Positions 1 through 9,617 are shown, counted from the first letter of the stretch. The stretch is DNA of 64,000 nt from CAVOOW01 sp963697675 (GCA_963697675.1 CAVOOW010000006.1:1302001-1366000), one strand, 5' to 3'. A program made the numbers and translations. Notes: generated by a model not told the origin, from the sequence alone.

Positions 1-89
1 CCGGCGATCTACCCGCCCGCGCACGGCTCTGAACCTCCCGAAGGCTCCTTCCCACCCGACCGGCCCATCCGCAAAACGGGACATTTCGC

Positions 90-1931
90 CTAGAAGGCGG
101 CCTCGGGGATCTCCATCAGGGAGTTGTCGACCGACTCCGCCAGCACGCGCTGTCCGCTGAGCAGGGGCAGCGTCTGCGCGGCGAAGAACCGAGCCGCGGC
201 GACCTTGCCCTCGTAGAACGACTTGTCCCGCCCGGTTGCGCCGGCCTCGAGCGCCGCCAGCGCAACTCCTGCCTGGCGCAGCAGGAGCCACGCCGTGACG
301 AGGTCACCGCACGCCATCAGCAGCCGACTGGTGTTCTGCCCGACCTTGTAGATGTTGGTCACGTCCTCCGCGGACGCGGTCAGGGAACCGACCATGGTGG
401 CGACGATGCCCTGCACGTCCTCGAGGCCCTTGGCCAGCAGGTCGCGTTCGACCCGCAGCTCGCCGTTGCCCTCGTCGCCCTTGGCCAGCTCCTGGATCTC
501 GGTCATCAGCTTGGTCAAAGCCTGACCCTTGTCACGCACGATCTTGCGGAAGAAGAAGTCCATGCCCTGGATGGCCGTGGTGCCCTCGTACAACGTGTCG
601 ATCTTCGCGTCACGGATGTACTGCTCGATCGGGTAGTCCTGCAGATATCCCGAGCCGCCGTAGGTCTGCAGCGACTGCGACCCGAGCAGCTCGTAGGAGC
701 GCTCCGACCCGAAGCCCTTGACGATCGGCAGCAGCAGGTCGTTGAGGCGTACGGCAAGGTCGTGGGCCGAGCCTTCGGCGCCGGCAGCCTCTGCAAGGGC
801 GACCTCGTCCTGGATCGTCGCCGTGTAGAGCACGAGCGCGCGCATGCCCTCGGCATAGGACTTCTGCAGCATCAGCGAGCGGCGCACGTCCGGGTGGTGG
901 GTGATGGATACGCGCGGAGCCGCCTTGTCCGTCATCTTCGCGAGGTCCGGACCCTGGATCCGCGTCTTCGCGTAGTCGAGCGCGTTGAGGTAGCCGGTCG
1001 AGAGCGTCGCGATCGCCTTGGTGCCGACCATCATCCGGGCGAACTCGATGACCTTGAACATCTGCGCGATGCCGTCGTGGACCTCGCCGACGAGCCAGCC
1101 GACGGCCGGCTCGTGCTCGCCGAAGGTGAGCTCGCACGTGGTGGAGGCCTTCAGGCCCATCTTGTGCTCGATGTTCGTGACGACGGCGCCGTTGCGCTCG
1201 CCGAGCGCGCCGGTGTCCCAGTCGAAGGTGAACTTGGGCACGATGAACAGCGACAGCCCCTTGGTGCCCGGGCCGGCGCCCTCGGGGCGGGCCAGCACCA
1301 GGTGGATGATGTTCTCGGTCATGTCGTGCTCGGCGCTGGTGATGAAGCGCTTGACGCCTTCGATGTGCCAGGTGCCGTCGTCCTGCTTGATGGCCTTGGT
1401 GCGCCCGGCGCCCACGTCGGAGCCGGCGTCGGGCTCGGTGAGCACCATCGAGGCGCCCCACTGGCCGTCGACCATCCGCTGGGCGATCTTGCGCTGCTCC
1501 TCGGTGCCCAACCGGTAGACGACGTGGGCGAAGGCCATGCCCGAGCTGTACATGTGCACGGCCGGGTTGGAGCCGAGCACCAGCTCGGCGACGGCCCAGC
1601 GCAGGCTCGGGGGACAGACGGTGCCGCCGAGCTCCTCGGGCAGGTCGAGGCGCCACCACTCGGCGTCCATGTAGGCCTTGAAGGACTTCTTGAAGCTCTC
1701 CGGCATGGCGACCTCGTGGGTAGCCGGGTCGAAGACGGGCGGGTGGCGGTCGGAGTCGAGCAGCGACTCGGCCAGCTCGTTGGTGGCCAGACGCTCGACC
1801 TCGGCCAGGATGTTGCGTGCCGTGTCTGGGTCTATCTCGCGAAACGGTCCCGTGCCGAGGACGTCCTGCCGGCCGAAGACCTCGAACAGGTTGAACTCGA
1901 TATCGCGCAGGTTGCTCTTGTAGTGACCCAT
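90..1931 (-). CDS. fadE5: Acyl-CoA dehydrogenase, FadE5-like
   Basis: 613-residue FAD-dependent acyl-CoA dehydrogenase catalysing the first oxidation of fatty acyl-CoA beta-oxidation. The N-terminus MGHYKSNLRDIEFNLFEVFG and the C-terminus ending EIPEAAF match, from memory, the mycobacterial FadE5 type. Seen in order: FAD/substrate loop MVLTEPDAGSDVGAGRTKA (about residues 160-180), HIEGVKRFITSAEHD, and the catalytic-glutamate segment IDTLYEGTTAIQGMDFFFRK (about 445-465), followed by the long helical C-terminal extension that makes this subfamily about 610 residues. The ATG at 1931 gives the family-typical start. The gene is single, preceded by a palindromic operator (1994-2040), so control by a fatty-acid-responsive repressor is inferred. 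Family is certain; chain-length specificity is unknown. Confidence 0.95.
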   Translation of the reverse strand: MGHYKSNLRDIEFNLFEVFGRQDVLGTGPFREIDPDTARNILAEVERLATNELAESLLDSDRHPPVFDPATHEVAMPESFKKSFKAYMDAEWWRLDLPEELGGTVCPPSLRWAVAELVLGSNPAVHMYSSGMAFAHVVYRLGTEEQRKIAQRMVDGQWGASMVLTEPDAGSDVGAGRTKAIKQDDGTWHIEGVKRFITSAEHDMTENIIHLVLARPEGAGPGTKGLSLFIVPKFTFDWDTGALGERNGAVVTNIEHKMGLKASTTCELTFGEHEPAVGWLVGEVHDGIAQMFKVIEFARMMVGTKAIATLSTGYLNALDYAKTRIQGPDLAKMTDKAAPRVSITHHPDVRRSLMLQKSYAEGMRALVLYTATIQDEVALAEAAGAEGSAHDLAVRLNDLLLPIVKGFGSERSYELLGSQSLQTYGGSGYLQDYPIEQYIRDAKIDTLYEGTTAIQGMDFFFRKIVRDKGQALTKLMTEIQELAKGDEGNGELRVERDLLAKGLEDVQGIVATMVGSLTASAEDVTNIYKVGQNTSRLLMACGDLVTAWLLLRQAGVALAALEAGATGRDKSFYEGKVAAARFFAAQTLPLLSGQRVLAESVDNSLMEIPEAAF

Positions 1932-1993
1932 GTCAGGCGTGTCCTTCCGTGCATACGGACAAGGCGAAGGCCTTGACGTTCGCGGAAACGGTG

Positions 1994-2040
1994 AACGTTA
2001 CTCACCAGTAACAACGATAATGCTACCCGTCAGTAACGTT
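1994..2040. promoter_or_regulatory. Palindromic operator upstream of the acyl-CoA dehydrogenase
   Basis: AACGTTACT at 1994-2002 is the exact reverse complement of AGTAACGTT at 2032-2040, and the left copy also pairs with AGTAAC at 2007-2012 (GTTACT-CACC-AGTAAC, 1997-2012). Three copies of the AGTAAC half-site thus lie 63-109 bases upstream of the dehydrogenase start. This looks like a TetR-type fatty-acid repressor site; the regulator is not in the window. Confidence 0.55.
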
Positions 2041-2081
2041 TGGCAAGCCTGCTTTTCGCGATTGCCCGGTGGCCGGGGGCC

Positions 2082-3258
2082 TCACAGCCAGCCGTTGCGC
2101 CGGAACTGCCGATAGAGCACGAAGCAGGCGCTCGCCATGACGCCGAGCACGATGAAGTAGCCGTAGTGCCAGCCGCAGCTCGGGCATGTTGTCGAAGTTC
2201 ATGCCGTAGACGCCGGCGATGGCGGTGGGTACGAGCGCGATGGCCGCCCAGGCGGAGATCTTGCGCATGTCCTCGTTCTGCCGGACCGAGATCTCGGTCT
2301 GCCGCACCGCGAGCTCGCTCTGCCGCGCGGTGACCCGGGCGAGGTCGGCCTGCAGGACGTCGGACAGCAGCCGGTCGTGGCCCTCGATCGCGTCCGCGGC
2401 GCGCATCACGTGGTCGTGCACATCCCGGAAGTACGGCTCCGCCGACGGGTCGATGCCGGGCACCGAGCCCTCCGACAGCCGCTGCAGCGGCGCCGCCAGC
2501 GGCAGCACGGCTCGGCGGAACTCGGCGATCTCCCGCTTCAGCTTGTAGATCCGCTCCGAGTGGTCTGCGGCGTCCGGGCTGCCGAAGACCTGGGTCTCGA
2601 TCTCGTCGACGTCCTCGTTGATGAACTCGATGGCCTCCTCATAGCCGTCCACGACCAGGTCGGCGGTCCGGTAGAGCACACCGGTGGGGCCGTGCTTGAG
2701 CAGCTTCTCGTTGCCGGCGTCGAGCTCCGCCCGGACCCGGTGCAGCACGTCGGACTCACCGTGCCGCACGGTGACCACGAAGTTGGGGCCGAGGAAGATC
2801 GCGAGCTCTGTCACGTTGACGACCTCGTCGTGGTCGACGTACTTGACCGGCTTGAGCACGACGAACAGCACGTCGTCATAGATGTCGAGCTTCGGGCGCT
2901 GGTGCGCCTTCACGGCGTCCTCGAGCGCGAGGTGCGGCAGCGAGAACTCCCGCGCGACCTTGGCGATGTCACCTTCCGACGGCTGCTGCAGGCCGATCCA
3001 CACGAAGCCGGGGGTCTTGCGGGCGACGCTGCCCGCCTTCTCCAATGACAGCCGGCCCGGCCGGCGACGGCCGTGCTCGTAGACGGCGCAGTCGCCGATG
3101 ACGTCGTCGAGCGGCCGCGGCCGAATCACGGGACCCGGCGGAGGCAGCTCAGCCGCCTCGCCGCTGTCCCCGTTGCGGCGTCGAGCCGCGACGAGCAACG
3201 GCAGCGCCCGTCGCGCCCGCTTCGCAGTCCGTGCCCACGGTGTCTTGTCGGGCGTCAT
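2082..3258 (-). pseudogene. corA: CorA-family magnesium transporter, frameshifted near the 3' end
   Basis: Divalent-cation (Mg2+/Co2+) channel of the CorA family. The cytoplasmic funnel domain, long stalk helix and first membrane helix ending in the signature YGMNFDNMPEL are intact. An extra base within 2172-2177 (CTGCGGCTGG where CTGCGCTGG is expected) then shifts the frame. Removing it restores WHYGYFIVLGVMASACFVL, the second membrane helix, and a natural end at 2082, giving about 391 residues as expected for the family. As written, the frame runs to 2023 with an arginine-rich tail. The ATG at 3258 is chosen because GAGGAG precedes it. CorA is pentameric and needs helix 2, so the protein as written should not work. 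It is either a sequencing indel or a recent pseudogene. Confidence 0.85.
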
Positions 3259-3374
3259 GCCGTCTCCTCTTGCCTGTGCAGGCTCCTCAAGCACTGTACG
3301 GGCGCCCGGCGACGAGCATCACCTACGGTGAAAAGGAGGAGTTCCCAGCGGCTGCGGGGAGGTGAGACCGAGAG

Positions 3375-4796
3375 TTGTTCGTACGACGACGGTGGCCCGC
3401 CGTGGCTGTCATGCTCGCAGCGCTGTCTGCGTGCACTGCCGCGGATAGTCCGAGTGATCCCCGGGCGAGCGACGTTCCCGCGACCGTGCCGACGACGACC
3501 ACGACAGCACCGACGACGCCGACGACGCCGACAACACCGACCGCTGCGGCATTCACCCAGCCGCTGGCGCTGGCCTACGACATCCACCGACCCGCTCTCG
3601 ACCTCACGACCGCCCGGGCCAGGGCGATCGTCAGCGGGAAGCCGATCACCTGGGCCGACCTCGGGCAACGTGGCGGGCCAGTTCGGGTCCTCAACGGCGC
3701 CGCTGAGCTGTCAGCGGCCGAACGCGACCCGCAGGCAGTCGTCGTCGTACCCGCTGATGCACTGCGACCGACGGTGCAGGTGGCGCGGGTGGCCGGCGTC
3801 GACCCGCTGCGCGACCCGCGCAGCTATCCGCTCACCACCGCGGCCGACGAGGCAACGCCCCGGGTCACGACCCTGACCGTCGTCGGTGACCTGATGTTCG
3901 GACGGCGGGTCGGCGCCACGACCACCGCCGCCGCGACGTTGGCACCGTTGCGGGAGAGGTTGGCGTCGGCCGACCTGACTATCGGCAATCTCGAGAGCAC
4001 GCTGTCCGACGACGGGAGCCCGCGCCAGGGCGACGACTCGTTCGCCGCGAGCCCCGACACGCTGACGGCACTCGCGCGAGCCGGCTTAGACGTGCTGTCG
4101 CTGGCCAACAACCACACCGGTGACTTCGGCTCCCGAGCCTTCCGGTCCACCCTCGCCGCGTTCGACGACTCGCCGATCCATCGGGTGGGCGCCGGCGCCA
4201 ACGAGGACGAGGCGTGGCGCCCGGTCGCCATCAACGCGAACGGCGTGAGCTTCGGCTTCGTCGCGTTCAACGCGATCGGCGAGACGCCGCGCGCCACCGC
4301 CGGTCGTCCCGGGGCGGCCGAGGTCCGCATGCAGCCGCGGACCGGGCCGCTCAACCGTGGCGACCTGCGGCGCCTCACGTCGACGATCCGCGACCTCGCC
4401 CGACAGGTGGACGTCGTCGTGGCGCTGGCGCACTGGGGCACGCAGTACACGAACGTGCCGGTGCGCGACCAGCGCCGGGTCGGCGCGGCGATGGTCGCCG
4501 CCGGAGCCGAGATCGTCGTCGGGGGACATCCCCATGTCGTGCAAGGGATCCAGCTCGTCGACGGCCGCCTGGTGCTGCACTCACTCGGCAACTTCGTGTT
4601 CGACATGGACTTCTCGCGCCAGACGGAGGAGGGCGTGCTTGCCGAGCTCGTCTTCTGGGGGAGCGACCTCAAGGGCCTGCGCCTGGTGCCCTACGTCATC
4701 GGCAACGACTTCGCGCCGCGCCTCGCGGCTGGACCGCGGGCGGGGCGCACGATGGCGCGGCTCTGGCAGGCGAGCGATCCGCCGTTCCTTCATTAG
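3375..4796 (+). CDS. CapA/PgsA-family metallophosphatase-like lipoprotein
   Basis: 473-residue protein of the CapA family (calcineurin-like fold), named for poly-gamma-glutamate capsule synthesis but of unknown substrate in most actinobacteria. The N-terminus has a hydrophobic stretch and lipobox LSAC (residues about 17-20), so a membrane-anchored extracellular lipoprotein is expected. A Thr-Pro-rich linker follows. Metal-site motifs are visible: VVGDLMFGRR (about 173-183), NLEST, LSLANNHTGDFG, LAHWGTQY and VGGHPHVVQG. The TTG start at 3375 is preceded by GGAGGTGAG at 3356-3364. It ends 23 bases before the convergent M28 gene. No capsule genes are nearby, so the function is open. Confidence 0.85.
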   Translation: MFVRRRWPAVAVMLAALSACTAADSPSDPRASDVPATVPTTTTTAPTTPTTPTTPTAAAFTQPLALAYDIHRPALDLTTARARAIVSGKPITWADLGQRGGPVRVLNGAAELSAAERDPQAVVVVPADALRPTVQVARVAGVDPLRDPRSYPLTTAADEATPRVTTLTVVGDLMFGRRVGATTTAAATLAPLRERLASADLTIGNLESTLSDDGSPRQGDDSFAASPDTLTALARAGLDVLSLANNHTGDFGSRAFRSTLAAFDDSPIHRVGAGANEDEAWRPVAINANGVSFGFVAFNAIGETPRATAGRPGAAEVRMQPRTGPLNRGDLRRLTSTIRDLARQVDVVVALAHWGTQYTNVPVRDQRRVGAAMVAAGAEIVVGGHPHVVQGIQLVDGRLVLHSLGNFVFDMDFSRQTEEGVLAELVFWGSDLKGLRLVPYVIGNDFAPRLAAGPRAGRTMARLWQASDPPFLH

Positions 4797-4819
4797 CGGT
4801 ACGCCGACGCGCCTGCACG

Positions 4820-5836
4820 TCAGTCGCGCAGCCATTCCCACAGCACCCGGCCAACTCGATCGAGCTGGGCGGGCTCGACGACCTGCGGCTGGTCGCGGGC
4901 GCTGTGATATTCCGCGTAGGACGTGCTGCCCAGCCGTGCAGCGGGCAACCCGGCCAGCTCGAACGACCAGTGGTCGCTGGACCGGTTGACACCGCAGGAA
5001 CGTGTTGCGACACCTACGGTTCTGGCGCTCTGCCGCAGCGAACGTGCAGTGCTGGTCGATCGGGTGCGACCGTTGCAGATCGGCACCTCCCGGCCTGCTC
5101 CCACTCCGACGCGGTCGAGAGCGACCATGCCGCGCAACGACGAACGCTGGCTGGTCGTCAACCGCGCCACCATGGCCCGGGAGCCGTAGTGGTGACGGTC
5201 GTCGCCCGTGCCGCGAGGCTCCTCGGCCGCGAACGCGACGAAGACGACGGGCAGCCGGGTGGGCGTGGTGGCGACGAGCCGAGCCATCTCGAGGGCGACG
5301 CCGATGCCGGACGCGTTGTCCTCCGCGCCGGGAGCCTGGGGCACGGTGTCGAGATGGGCGCCGACGACGAGGTAGGGCTCGCCCGGCCGCAGGTCGCTCG
5401 GTCGGGCGATCACGTTCCACGTACGGCCGGCATCGACCGGCACGCCCCACGAGACACCGGCCGGGACGTGCAGCGACTGCCGTTGCACCTCGTAGCCGTG
5501 TGCAGCGAACTGCTGCGCCACCCAGGCCGCGGCCTGTCGGAACGCGGGCGAGGTCGCCTCCCGTGGACCGATCTCGCCGGCCAGCTTGCGCACTGTCGCC
5601 ATCGCCGCGTCCCCGTCGAACACGGGTGACGCCGGGCTCGACGGCGCCGCCGTGCCGGTCGTCGGCCCGGTCGAGGGGGTGGACCCCGTCGGCGGCACGG
5701 ACGCGGACGGGCCGGGCGACGTACCGCTGGATGTGCTCGTCGACGCGCTGGGCCCGGCACCGGGTGCCGACGAGCCGGAGCACGCGGTGACGGCGGCCAG
5801 CGAGACGACCGCGACGACGCACCGGACTGCCCGCAT
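4820..5836 (-). CDS. Secreted M28-family zinc aminopeptidase lipoprotein
   Basis: 338-residue M28 (aminopeptidase Y/S type) metallopeptidase. The N-terminus has a hydrophobic segment and lipobox VTAC, then a Ser/Thr/Pro-rich linker of about 50 residues. The di-zinc ligands are in order: VVGAHLDTVP (His, Asp), AEDNASG (bridging Asp), FAAEEPRGTG (catalytic and ligand Glu), ALDRVGVG (Asp) and AEYHSARDQ (His). It should cleave N-terminal residues from peptides outside the cell. It converges on the CapA-like gene and stands alone otherwise. The start MRAVRCVVAVVSLAAVTAC gives a complete lipoprotein signal. Confidence 0.9.
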   Translation of the reverse strand: MRAVRCVVAVVSLAAVTACSGSSAPGAGPSASTSTSSGTSPGPSASVPPTGSTPSTGPTTGTAAPSSPASPVFDGDAAMATVRKLAGEIGPREATSPAFRQAAAWVAQQFAAHGYEVQRQSLHVPAGVSWGVPVDAGRTWNVIARPSDLRPGEPYLVVGAHLDTVPQAPGAEDNASGIGVALEMARLVATTPTRLPVVFVAFAAEEPRGTGDDRHHYGSRAMVARLTTSQRSSLRGMVALDRVGVGAGREVPICNGRTRSTSTARSLRQSARTVGVATRSCGVNRSSDHWSFELAGLPAARLGSTSYAEYHSARDQPQVVEPAQLDRVGRVLWEWLRD

Positions 5837-5919
5837 GCCTACAGCGTCGGTGGATCAGCGGCCAGCCGCAATGTCGATCGCCGGTTGCCGCAACCGCGCG
5901 CGGTGTGAGAGTCGGCAGC

Positions 5920-6558
5920 ATGACCTCCTTTGCCGGTTTCTCCGAGCGCGCGGTCGCGTTCTATGCCGATCTGGCGGCCGACAACAGCCGCGAGTTCTGG
6001 ACCGCCAACAAGGCTGTCTACGAGTCGGAGGTGCGCGACCCGATGCGCGCCCTCGTCGACGAGCTGGAGGGCGAGTTCGGGCCGGCGAAGATCTTCCGGC
6101 CGCATCGGGACATCCGGTTCAGCAACGACAAGACGCCGTACAAGACCCATCAAGCGGCGCTCGCAGGAGACGGTGCGGGCACGGGCTACTACCTGCAGCT
6201 CGACGCGCGCGGGCTGACCGTGGGAGGAGGGTTCCGCGCCCACTCGCCCGATCAGACCGCACGGTTCCGTGGCGCAGTGGACGCGGACGCGACGGGCGTG
6301 GCACTGGTGGACATCGTCGACTCGCTCCGGGCGAACGGCTTCGACATCGAGGGCGACGAGCTCAAGACCAGGCCCCGTGGGTTCGCGGCCGACCACGCGC
6401 GCATCGACCTGCTGCGCTGCCGGTCGCTGATGGTGTTCAGGCTCTTCGGGACGCCGCCCTGGCTGGGCCGTCCGGCGGCGCTGGACGAGATCCGCAGCAC
6501 CTGGCGGCAGGTCACGCCGCTCAACGCGTGGGTGACCGCCAATGTCGGCCCCGCCTGA
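5920..6558 (+). CDS. DUF2461 family protein
   Basis: 212-residue cytoplasmic protein of the DUF2461 (TIGR02453) family, function unknown. Family features: FYADLAADNSREFWTANKA near the start, the KIFRPHRDIRFSNDKTPYKT block at about 50-70, and GGGFRAHSPDQTARFRGAV. The ATG at 5920 is preferred because it gives the family-typical short N-terminus; a GTG five codons upstream (5905) is possible and neither has a strong ribosome-binding site. The length is usual. It converges with the nucleotidyltransferase gene. Confidence 0.85.
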   Translation: MTSFAGFSERAVAFYADLAADNSREFWTANKAVYESEVRDPMRALVDELEGEFGPAKIFRPHRDIRFSNDKTPYKTHQAALAGDGAGTGYYLQLDARGLTVGGGFRAHSPDQTARFRGAVDADATGVALVDIVDSLRANGFDIEGDELKTRPRGFAADHARIDLLRCRSLMVFRLFGTPPWLGRPAALDEIRSTWRQVTPLNAWVTANVGPA

Positions 6559-6613
6559 GGGCCCGGACAACCCCGGTTGTGTCACGGGGTCAGAGCTGGC
6601 GCGCTTGGTTGCC

Positions 6614-7372
6614 TCACAGGGGCCGCAGGGTGCTCGCGACCAGGCGTACGAACTCGGTCGCCTGCGCCGTGACGGACCCCGGCGGGATCTTTCCTCGCTG
6701 CTCGTCCAGCGCCCGACCGATCACGTCGGCCGGCCCGAGATGCCGATCGATCGCGAGGCGGCCACCGGAGATCTTGGACACGAGGTGCCCGTCCGCCGCG
6801 TACACCAGCGCGCGACAGGCGTTGAGGACCGCGTAGGCCTCTGACCCGTGCGCCAGGCCCCAGCCGAGCTCGTCGACGAGATAGCCCAGGATCGCGTCCC
6901 GGGGCACCGGTCCGATGGCTGCCGCCGGATCGGGCCCGAAGACCGGCACGCCGGCGACGCGGCACACCGCGTAGTGCATCAGCAGGTCAGGGTCGCCTTC
7001 CAGGGCGTCGCCTCGTACTCGCTTCACCGCTTGCCCCTGCGACGACTGAACGTGCAGCAGGAACGGCCACGGCGGTGCCGGGCTGGCCGCCTCCCCCGCC
7101 GGCACGACGCTGCACTCCAGCCCGGTCCCTGGGCAAGCGGCGGCGCTGTCCACGAGCGTCTCCTCGACGCCGCGCAGCGTCTCCGCCGGACCGCCGTCCT
7201 CGAGCAGGAGCAGGAGGTCGACATCGCTTCGAGCCGGCAGCCAGCCACCGAGGGCCGCGGATCCGTGCAGGTACGCGCCGACCAGCCGCTGTCCGCTGCT
7301 GATGCGCAGCGCGTCGGCCAGCAGGCGTACGTACGAGAGCACCTCGCGAGGGGTCTGCTCCGTGGGGCTCAT
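6614..7372 (-). CDS. AadA-like nucleotidyltransferase (aminoglycoside adenylyltransferase family)
   Basis: About 252 residues. The N-terminal nucleotidyltransferase domain shows the metal-binding pattern YLHGSAALGGWLPARSDVDL (GS then DxD, about residues 30-50). A helical C-terminal half resembling the adenylyltransferase C-terminal domain follows (AVLNACRALVYAADG and LVSKISGGRLAIDRHL). Family members adenylylate streptomycin or spectinomycin, but many chromosomal copies have unknown targets. The ATG at 7372 is chosen; an in-frame GTG at 7390 is the alternative. It is divergent from the GNAT gene with an 80-base gap that may hold both promoters. Whether it confers resistance cannot be told from sequence. 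Confidence 0.8.
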   Translation of the reverse strand: MSPTEQTPREVLSYVRLLADALRISSGQRLVGAYLHGSAALGGWLPARSDVDLLLLLEDGGPAETLRGVEETLVDSAAACPGTGLECSVVPAGEAASPAPPWPFLLHVQSSQGQAVKRVRGDALEGDPDLLMHYAVCRVAGVPVFGPDPAAAIGPVPRDAILGYLVDELGWGLAHGSEAYAVLNACRALVYAADGHLVSKISGGRLAIDRHLGPADVIGRALDEQRGKIPPGSVTAQATEFVRLVASTLRPL

Positions 7373-7452
7373 GCCGGCATCGTGCCGCACGACGCACGCG
7401 GTGCCGTCTGCCGCGCGCCCGGCGGGGCAGGGCCGCCTGCGATCATGGCCGC

Positions 7453-7977
7453 GTGAGCGCCACCCGACTTGTCACGCTCGACGACGTGCCGGTGCTGGCA
7501 GAGCTGGTCCGCGTCAACCGCGACTTCCTTGCTCCGTGGGATCCGATCCGGGGTGACGACTTCTACACCGTCGACGGGCAGCGGGCTGCCATCGAGGTAT
7601 TGCTCGCGCGGCACGACGGAGGCTGGATCCGGCCGCACGTCATCCTCGACGACTCCGATCGGGTGGTCGGGCGCGTCACGCTCAACGAGATCGTGCGCGG
7701 CCCGTTCCAGTCATGCCACCTGGGCTATTGGGTGAGCGCCGCCGACAACGGTCGCGGCCTCGCCACGGCCGCCGTACGCGACATGATCAGGGTCGCCTTC
7801 GAAGAGTTGGGGCTGCACCGGATCCAGGCCGGCACCCTGCTGCACAACATCGGGTCGCAGCGGGTGCTGGAACGTAATGGATTCATCCGGTTCGGCGTGG
7901 CACCCGAATACCTGAACATCGCCGGAAAGTGGCAGGACCACGCGCTCTATCAGGTGCTGAGCACCGACTCCGGCTGA
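7453..7977 (+). CDS. RimJ/RimL-type GNAT N-acetyltransferase
   Basis: 174-residue acetyl-CoA-dependent N-acetyltransferase. The GNAT core is seen as LGYWVSAADNGRGLATAAVR (acetyl-CoA loop, about residues 93-112) and LHRIQAGTLLHNIGSQRVLE followed by NGF, typical of the ribosomal-protein-alanine acetyltransferase clade, which acetylates protein N-termini or small amines. GTG start at 7453. It lies next to an AadA-like gene, but a shared resistance role is only a suggestion. Confidence 0.9.
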   Translation: MSATRLVTLDDVPVLAELVRVNRDFLAPWDPIRGDDFYTVDGQRAAIEVLLARHDGGWIRPHVILDDSDRVVGRVTLNEIVRGPFQSCHLGYWVSAADNGRGLATAAVRDMIRVAFEELGLHRIQAGTLLHNIGSQRVLERNGFIRFGVAPEYLNIAGKWQDHALYQVLSTDSG

Positions 7978-8114
7978 GCGCGCTGGGCACCTGTCACGCC
8001 TGTCCTTCCCGGGTCCAAGCGGCTTGCAAGGGCCCATCAAGTGCTCGGCCCGACTCTGTGATCGAACGCACGAGCCCCTGCCGCTCGGCAGGCCGATCCA
8101 GAGACGAGAGCTAC

Positions 8115-9539
8115 ATGACCACCGACCAGATCGCCGGGCAGTACACCTACCTCTCCTTTGCCGACGAGCTCCGCGCACTCCTGCCCGGGAAGGTCGTCGT
8201 CCCCGGCGACGCGGGCTGGGAAGCCGCGCGTACGCCGTGGATCGTCAACGTCGACCAGCAGCCGCGCGCCGTCGTCAACGTGACCGACGCGGTGGACATC
8301 GTCACCGTCGTTCGGTTCGCCTACGACTGCGGGCTCACCGTCGCCGCGCAGCCGGGCGGTCACGGCGGCACCCGCGCCATCGACGACACCATCCTGCTGC
8401 GTACGCGGGGCCTCGGCGGCATCGAGGTCGACGTGGACGCCCGCGTGGCCCGCGTCGGCGCCGGCGTGAAGTGGGGCGAGCTGATGGCCGCGCTCGACGG
8501 CACCGGCCTGACCGGCCTCGTGGGGAGCACCCCCGACACCACCGTGGTCGGCCTGTCCCTTGGCGGCGGCATGAGCTGGTTCGGCCGCGCCTACGGACTC
8601 GCGGCCGACAGCATCGTGGCCCTCGAGATCGTCGACGCCCAAGGCGAGCTCGTACGCGTGACTGCCGACAGCGACCCTGACCTGTTCTGGGCGCTCCGTG
8701 GCGGTGGTGGCGACTTCGGCATCGTGGTCGCGGCGGAGGTCGCCCTGCACCCAGCCGCCGAGGTCTACGGCGGACGGCTGATGTGGCCGATCGAGCACGC
8801 TCCCGAGGTGCTGCGCGCCTTCCAGCAGGTCACCGCGTCGGCTCCCGACGAGCTCACCGTGTGGTTCCACCTGCTGCGCTTCCCGCCCATCCCGGAGGTC
8901 CCTGAGCCGTTGCGCGGTGGGTCGTTCGTGTCCTTCGACCTGACCTACATCGGTGACGCGGACGCGGCCGAGGAGCTGCTCGTGCCGGTGCGCGAGCTCA
9001 GCACCCCGATGATCGACACCCTGGCGCCGGTGGCGCTGGCGGCGATCGGCGACATCCTCCAGGAACCGCTGGACCCGATGCCCGCGATGGAGCGTTCCCG
9101 GCTGCTGTCGGGGCTTCCCGACGAGGCGATGAACGCCCTGCTCGAGGTGGCGGGTCCCGAGGCGCAGTCCATGCTGACCATCGTCCAGCTGCGTCACCTC
9201 GGCGGCGCGCTGGCGCGGCCGGCCGCGAATCCCGGTGCTGTCGGCACCGTCGAGGAGCCCTACCAGCTGTTCGCGCTCGGCATCCCCATGGTGCCCGAGC
9301 TGGTGAAGCCGCTGCGCGCGCACCTCGACGCGGTGGAGAAGGCCATGGCGCCGTTCGCGACCGACCGCCGGATGTTCAACTTCCTCGGTCACAACGCCGA
9401 TCCGGCCCAGGCCTTCACCCCGGAGGCGCTCGAGCGGCTGCGGGCCATCAAGTGCGAGCGCGACCCGTTCGGTGTGATCCGCAGCAACCGCCCGGTCCTG
9501 CAGGCCCGGATGGCGGGCCACATCCCCCACCAGCGCTGA
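8115..9539 (+). CDS. FAD-binding oxidoreductase (BBE-like, PCMH-type)
   Basis: 474-residue oxidase of the vanillyl-alcohol-oxidase/berberine-bridge superfamily. The PCMH FAD domain includes VVRFAYDCGLTVAAQPGGHG, whose His could carry flavin, and VVGLSLGGGMSWFGRAYGL. A short BBE-like end (CERDPFGVIRSNRPV) closes it. The position usually holding the second flavin link (Cys) reads GSTPDTTVVG, so only single covalent attachment is expected. Substrate unknown. The ATG at 8115 is preferred over an upstream open frame that would overlap the GNAT gene. Convergent with the MFS gene, separated by a strong hairpin. Confidence 0.88.
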   Translation: MTTDQIAGQYTYLSFADELRALLPGKVVVPGDAGWEAARTPWIVNVDQQPRAVVNVTDAVDIVTVVRFAYDCGLTVAAQPGGHGGTRAIDDTILLRTRGLGGIEVDVDARVARVGAGVKWGELMAALDGTGLTGLVGSTPDTTVVGLSLGGGMSWFGRAYGLAADSIVALEIVDAQGELVRVTADSDPDLFWALRGGGGDFGIVVAAEVALHPAAEVYGGRLMWPIEHAPEVLRAFQQVTASAPDELTVWFHLLRFPPIPEVPEPLRGGSFVSFDLTYIGDADAAEELLVPVRELSTPMIDTLAPVALAAIGDILQEPLDPMPAMERSRLLSGLPDEAMNALLEVAGPEAQSMLTIVQLRHLGGALARPAANPGAVGTVEEPYQLFALGIPMVPELVKPLRAHLDAVEKAMAPFATDRRMFNFLGHNADPAQAFTPEALERLRAIKCERDPFGVIRSNRPVLQARMAGHIPHQR

Positions 9540-9617
9540 CCCCACCCCTACGCTCCAAGTCGATCATGCAGGACCTGTCATCCCGTTGCATCACCGCAGG
9601 TCAGCGGCTCGGCAAAC

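Noticed and set aside
762..1976. 404-codon plus-strand frame over the acyl-CoA dehydrogenase
   Set aside because: Antisense of a gene matching a known family end to end; composition typical of GC-rich shadows.
8037..9545. 502-codon minus-strand frame over the FAD oxidoreductase
   Set aside because: His/Asp/Arg-rich shadow with no motif.
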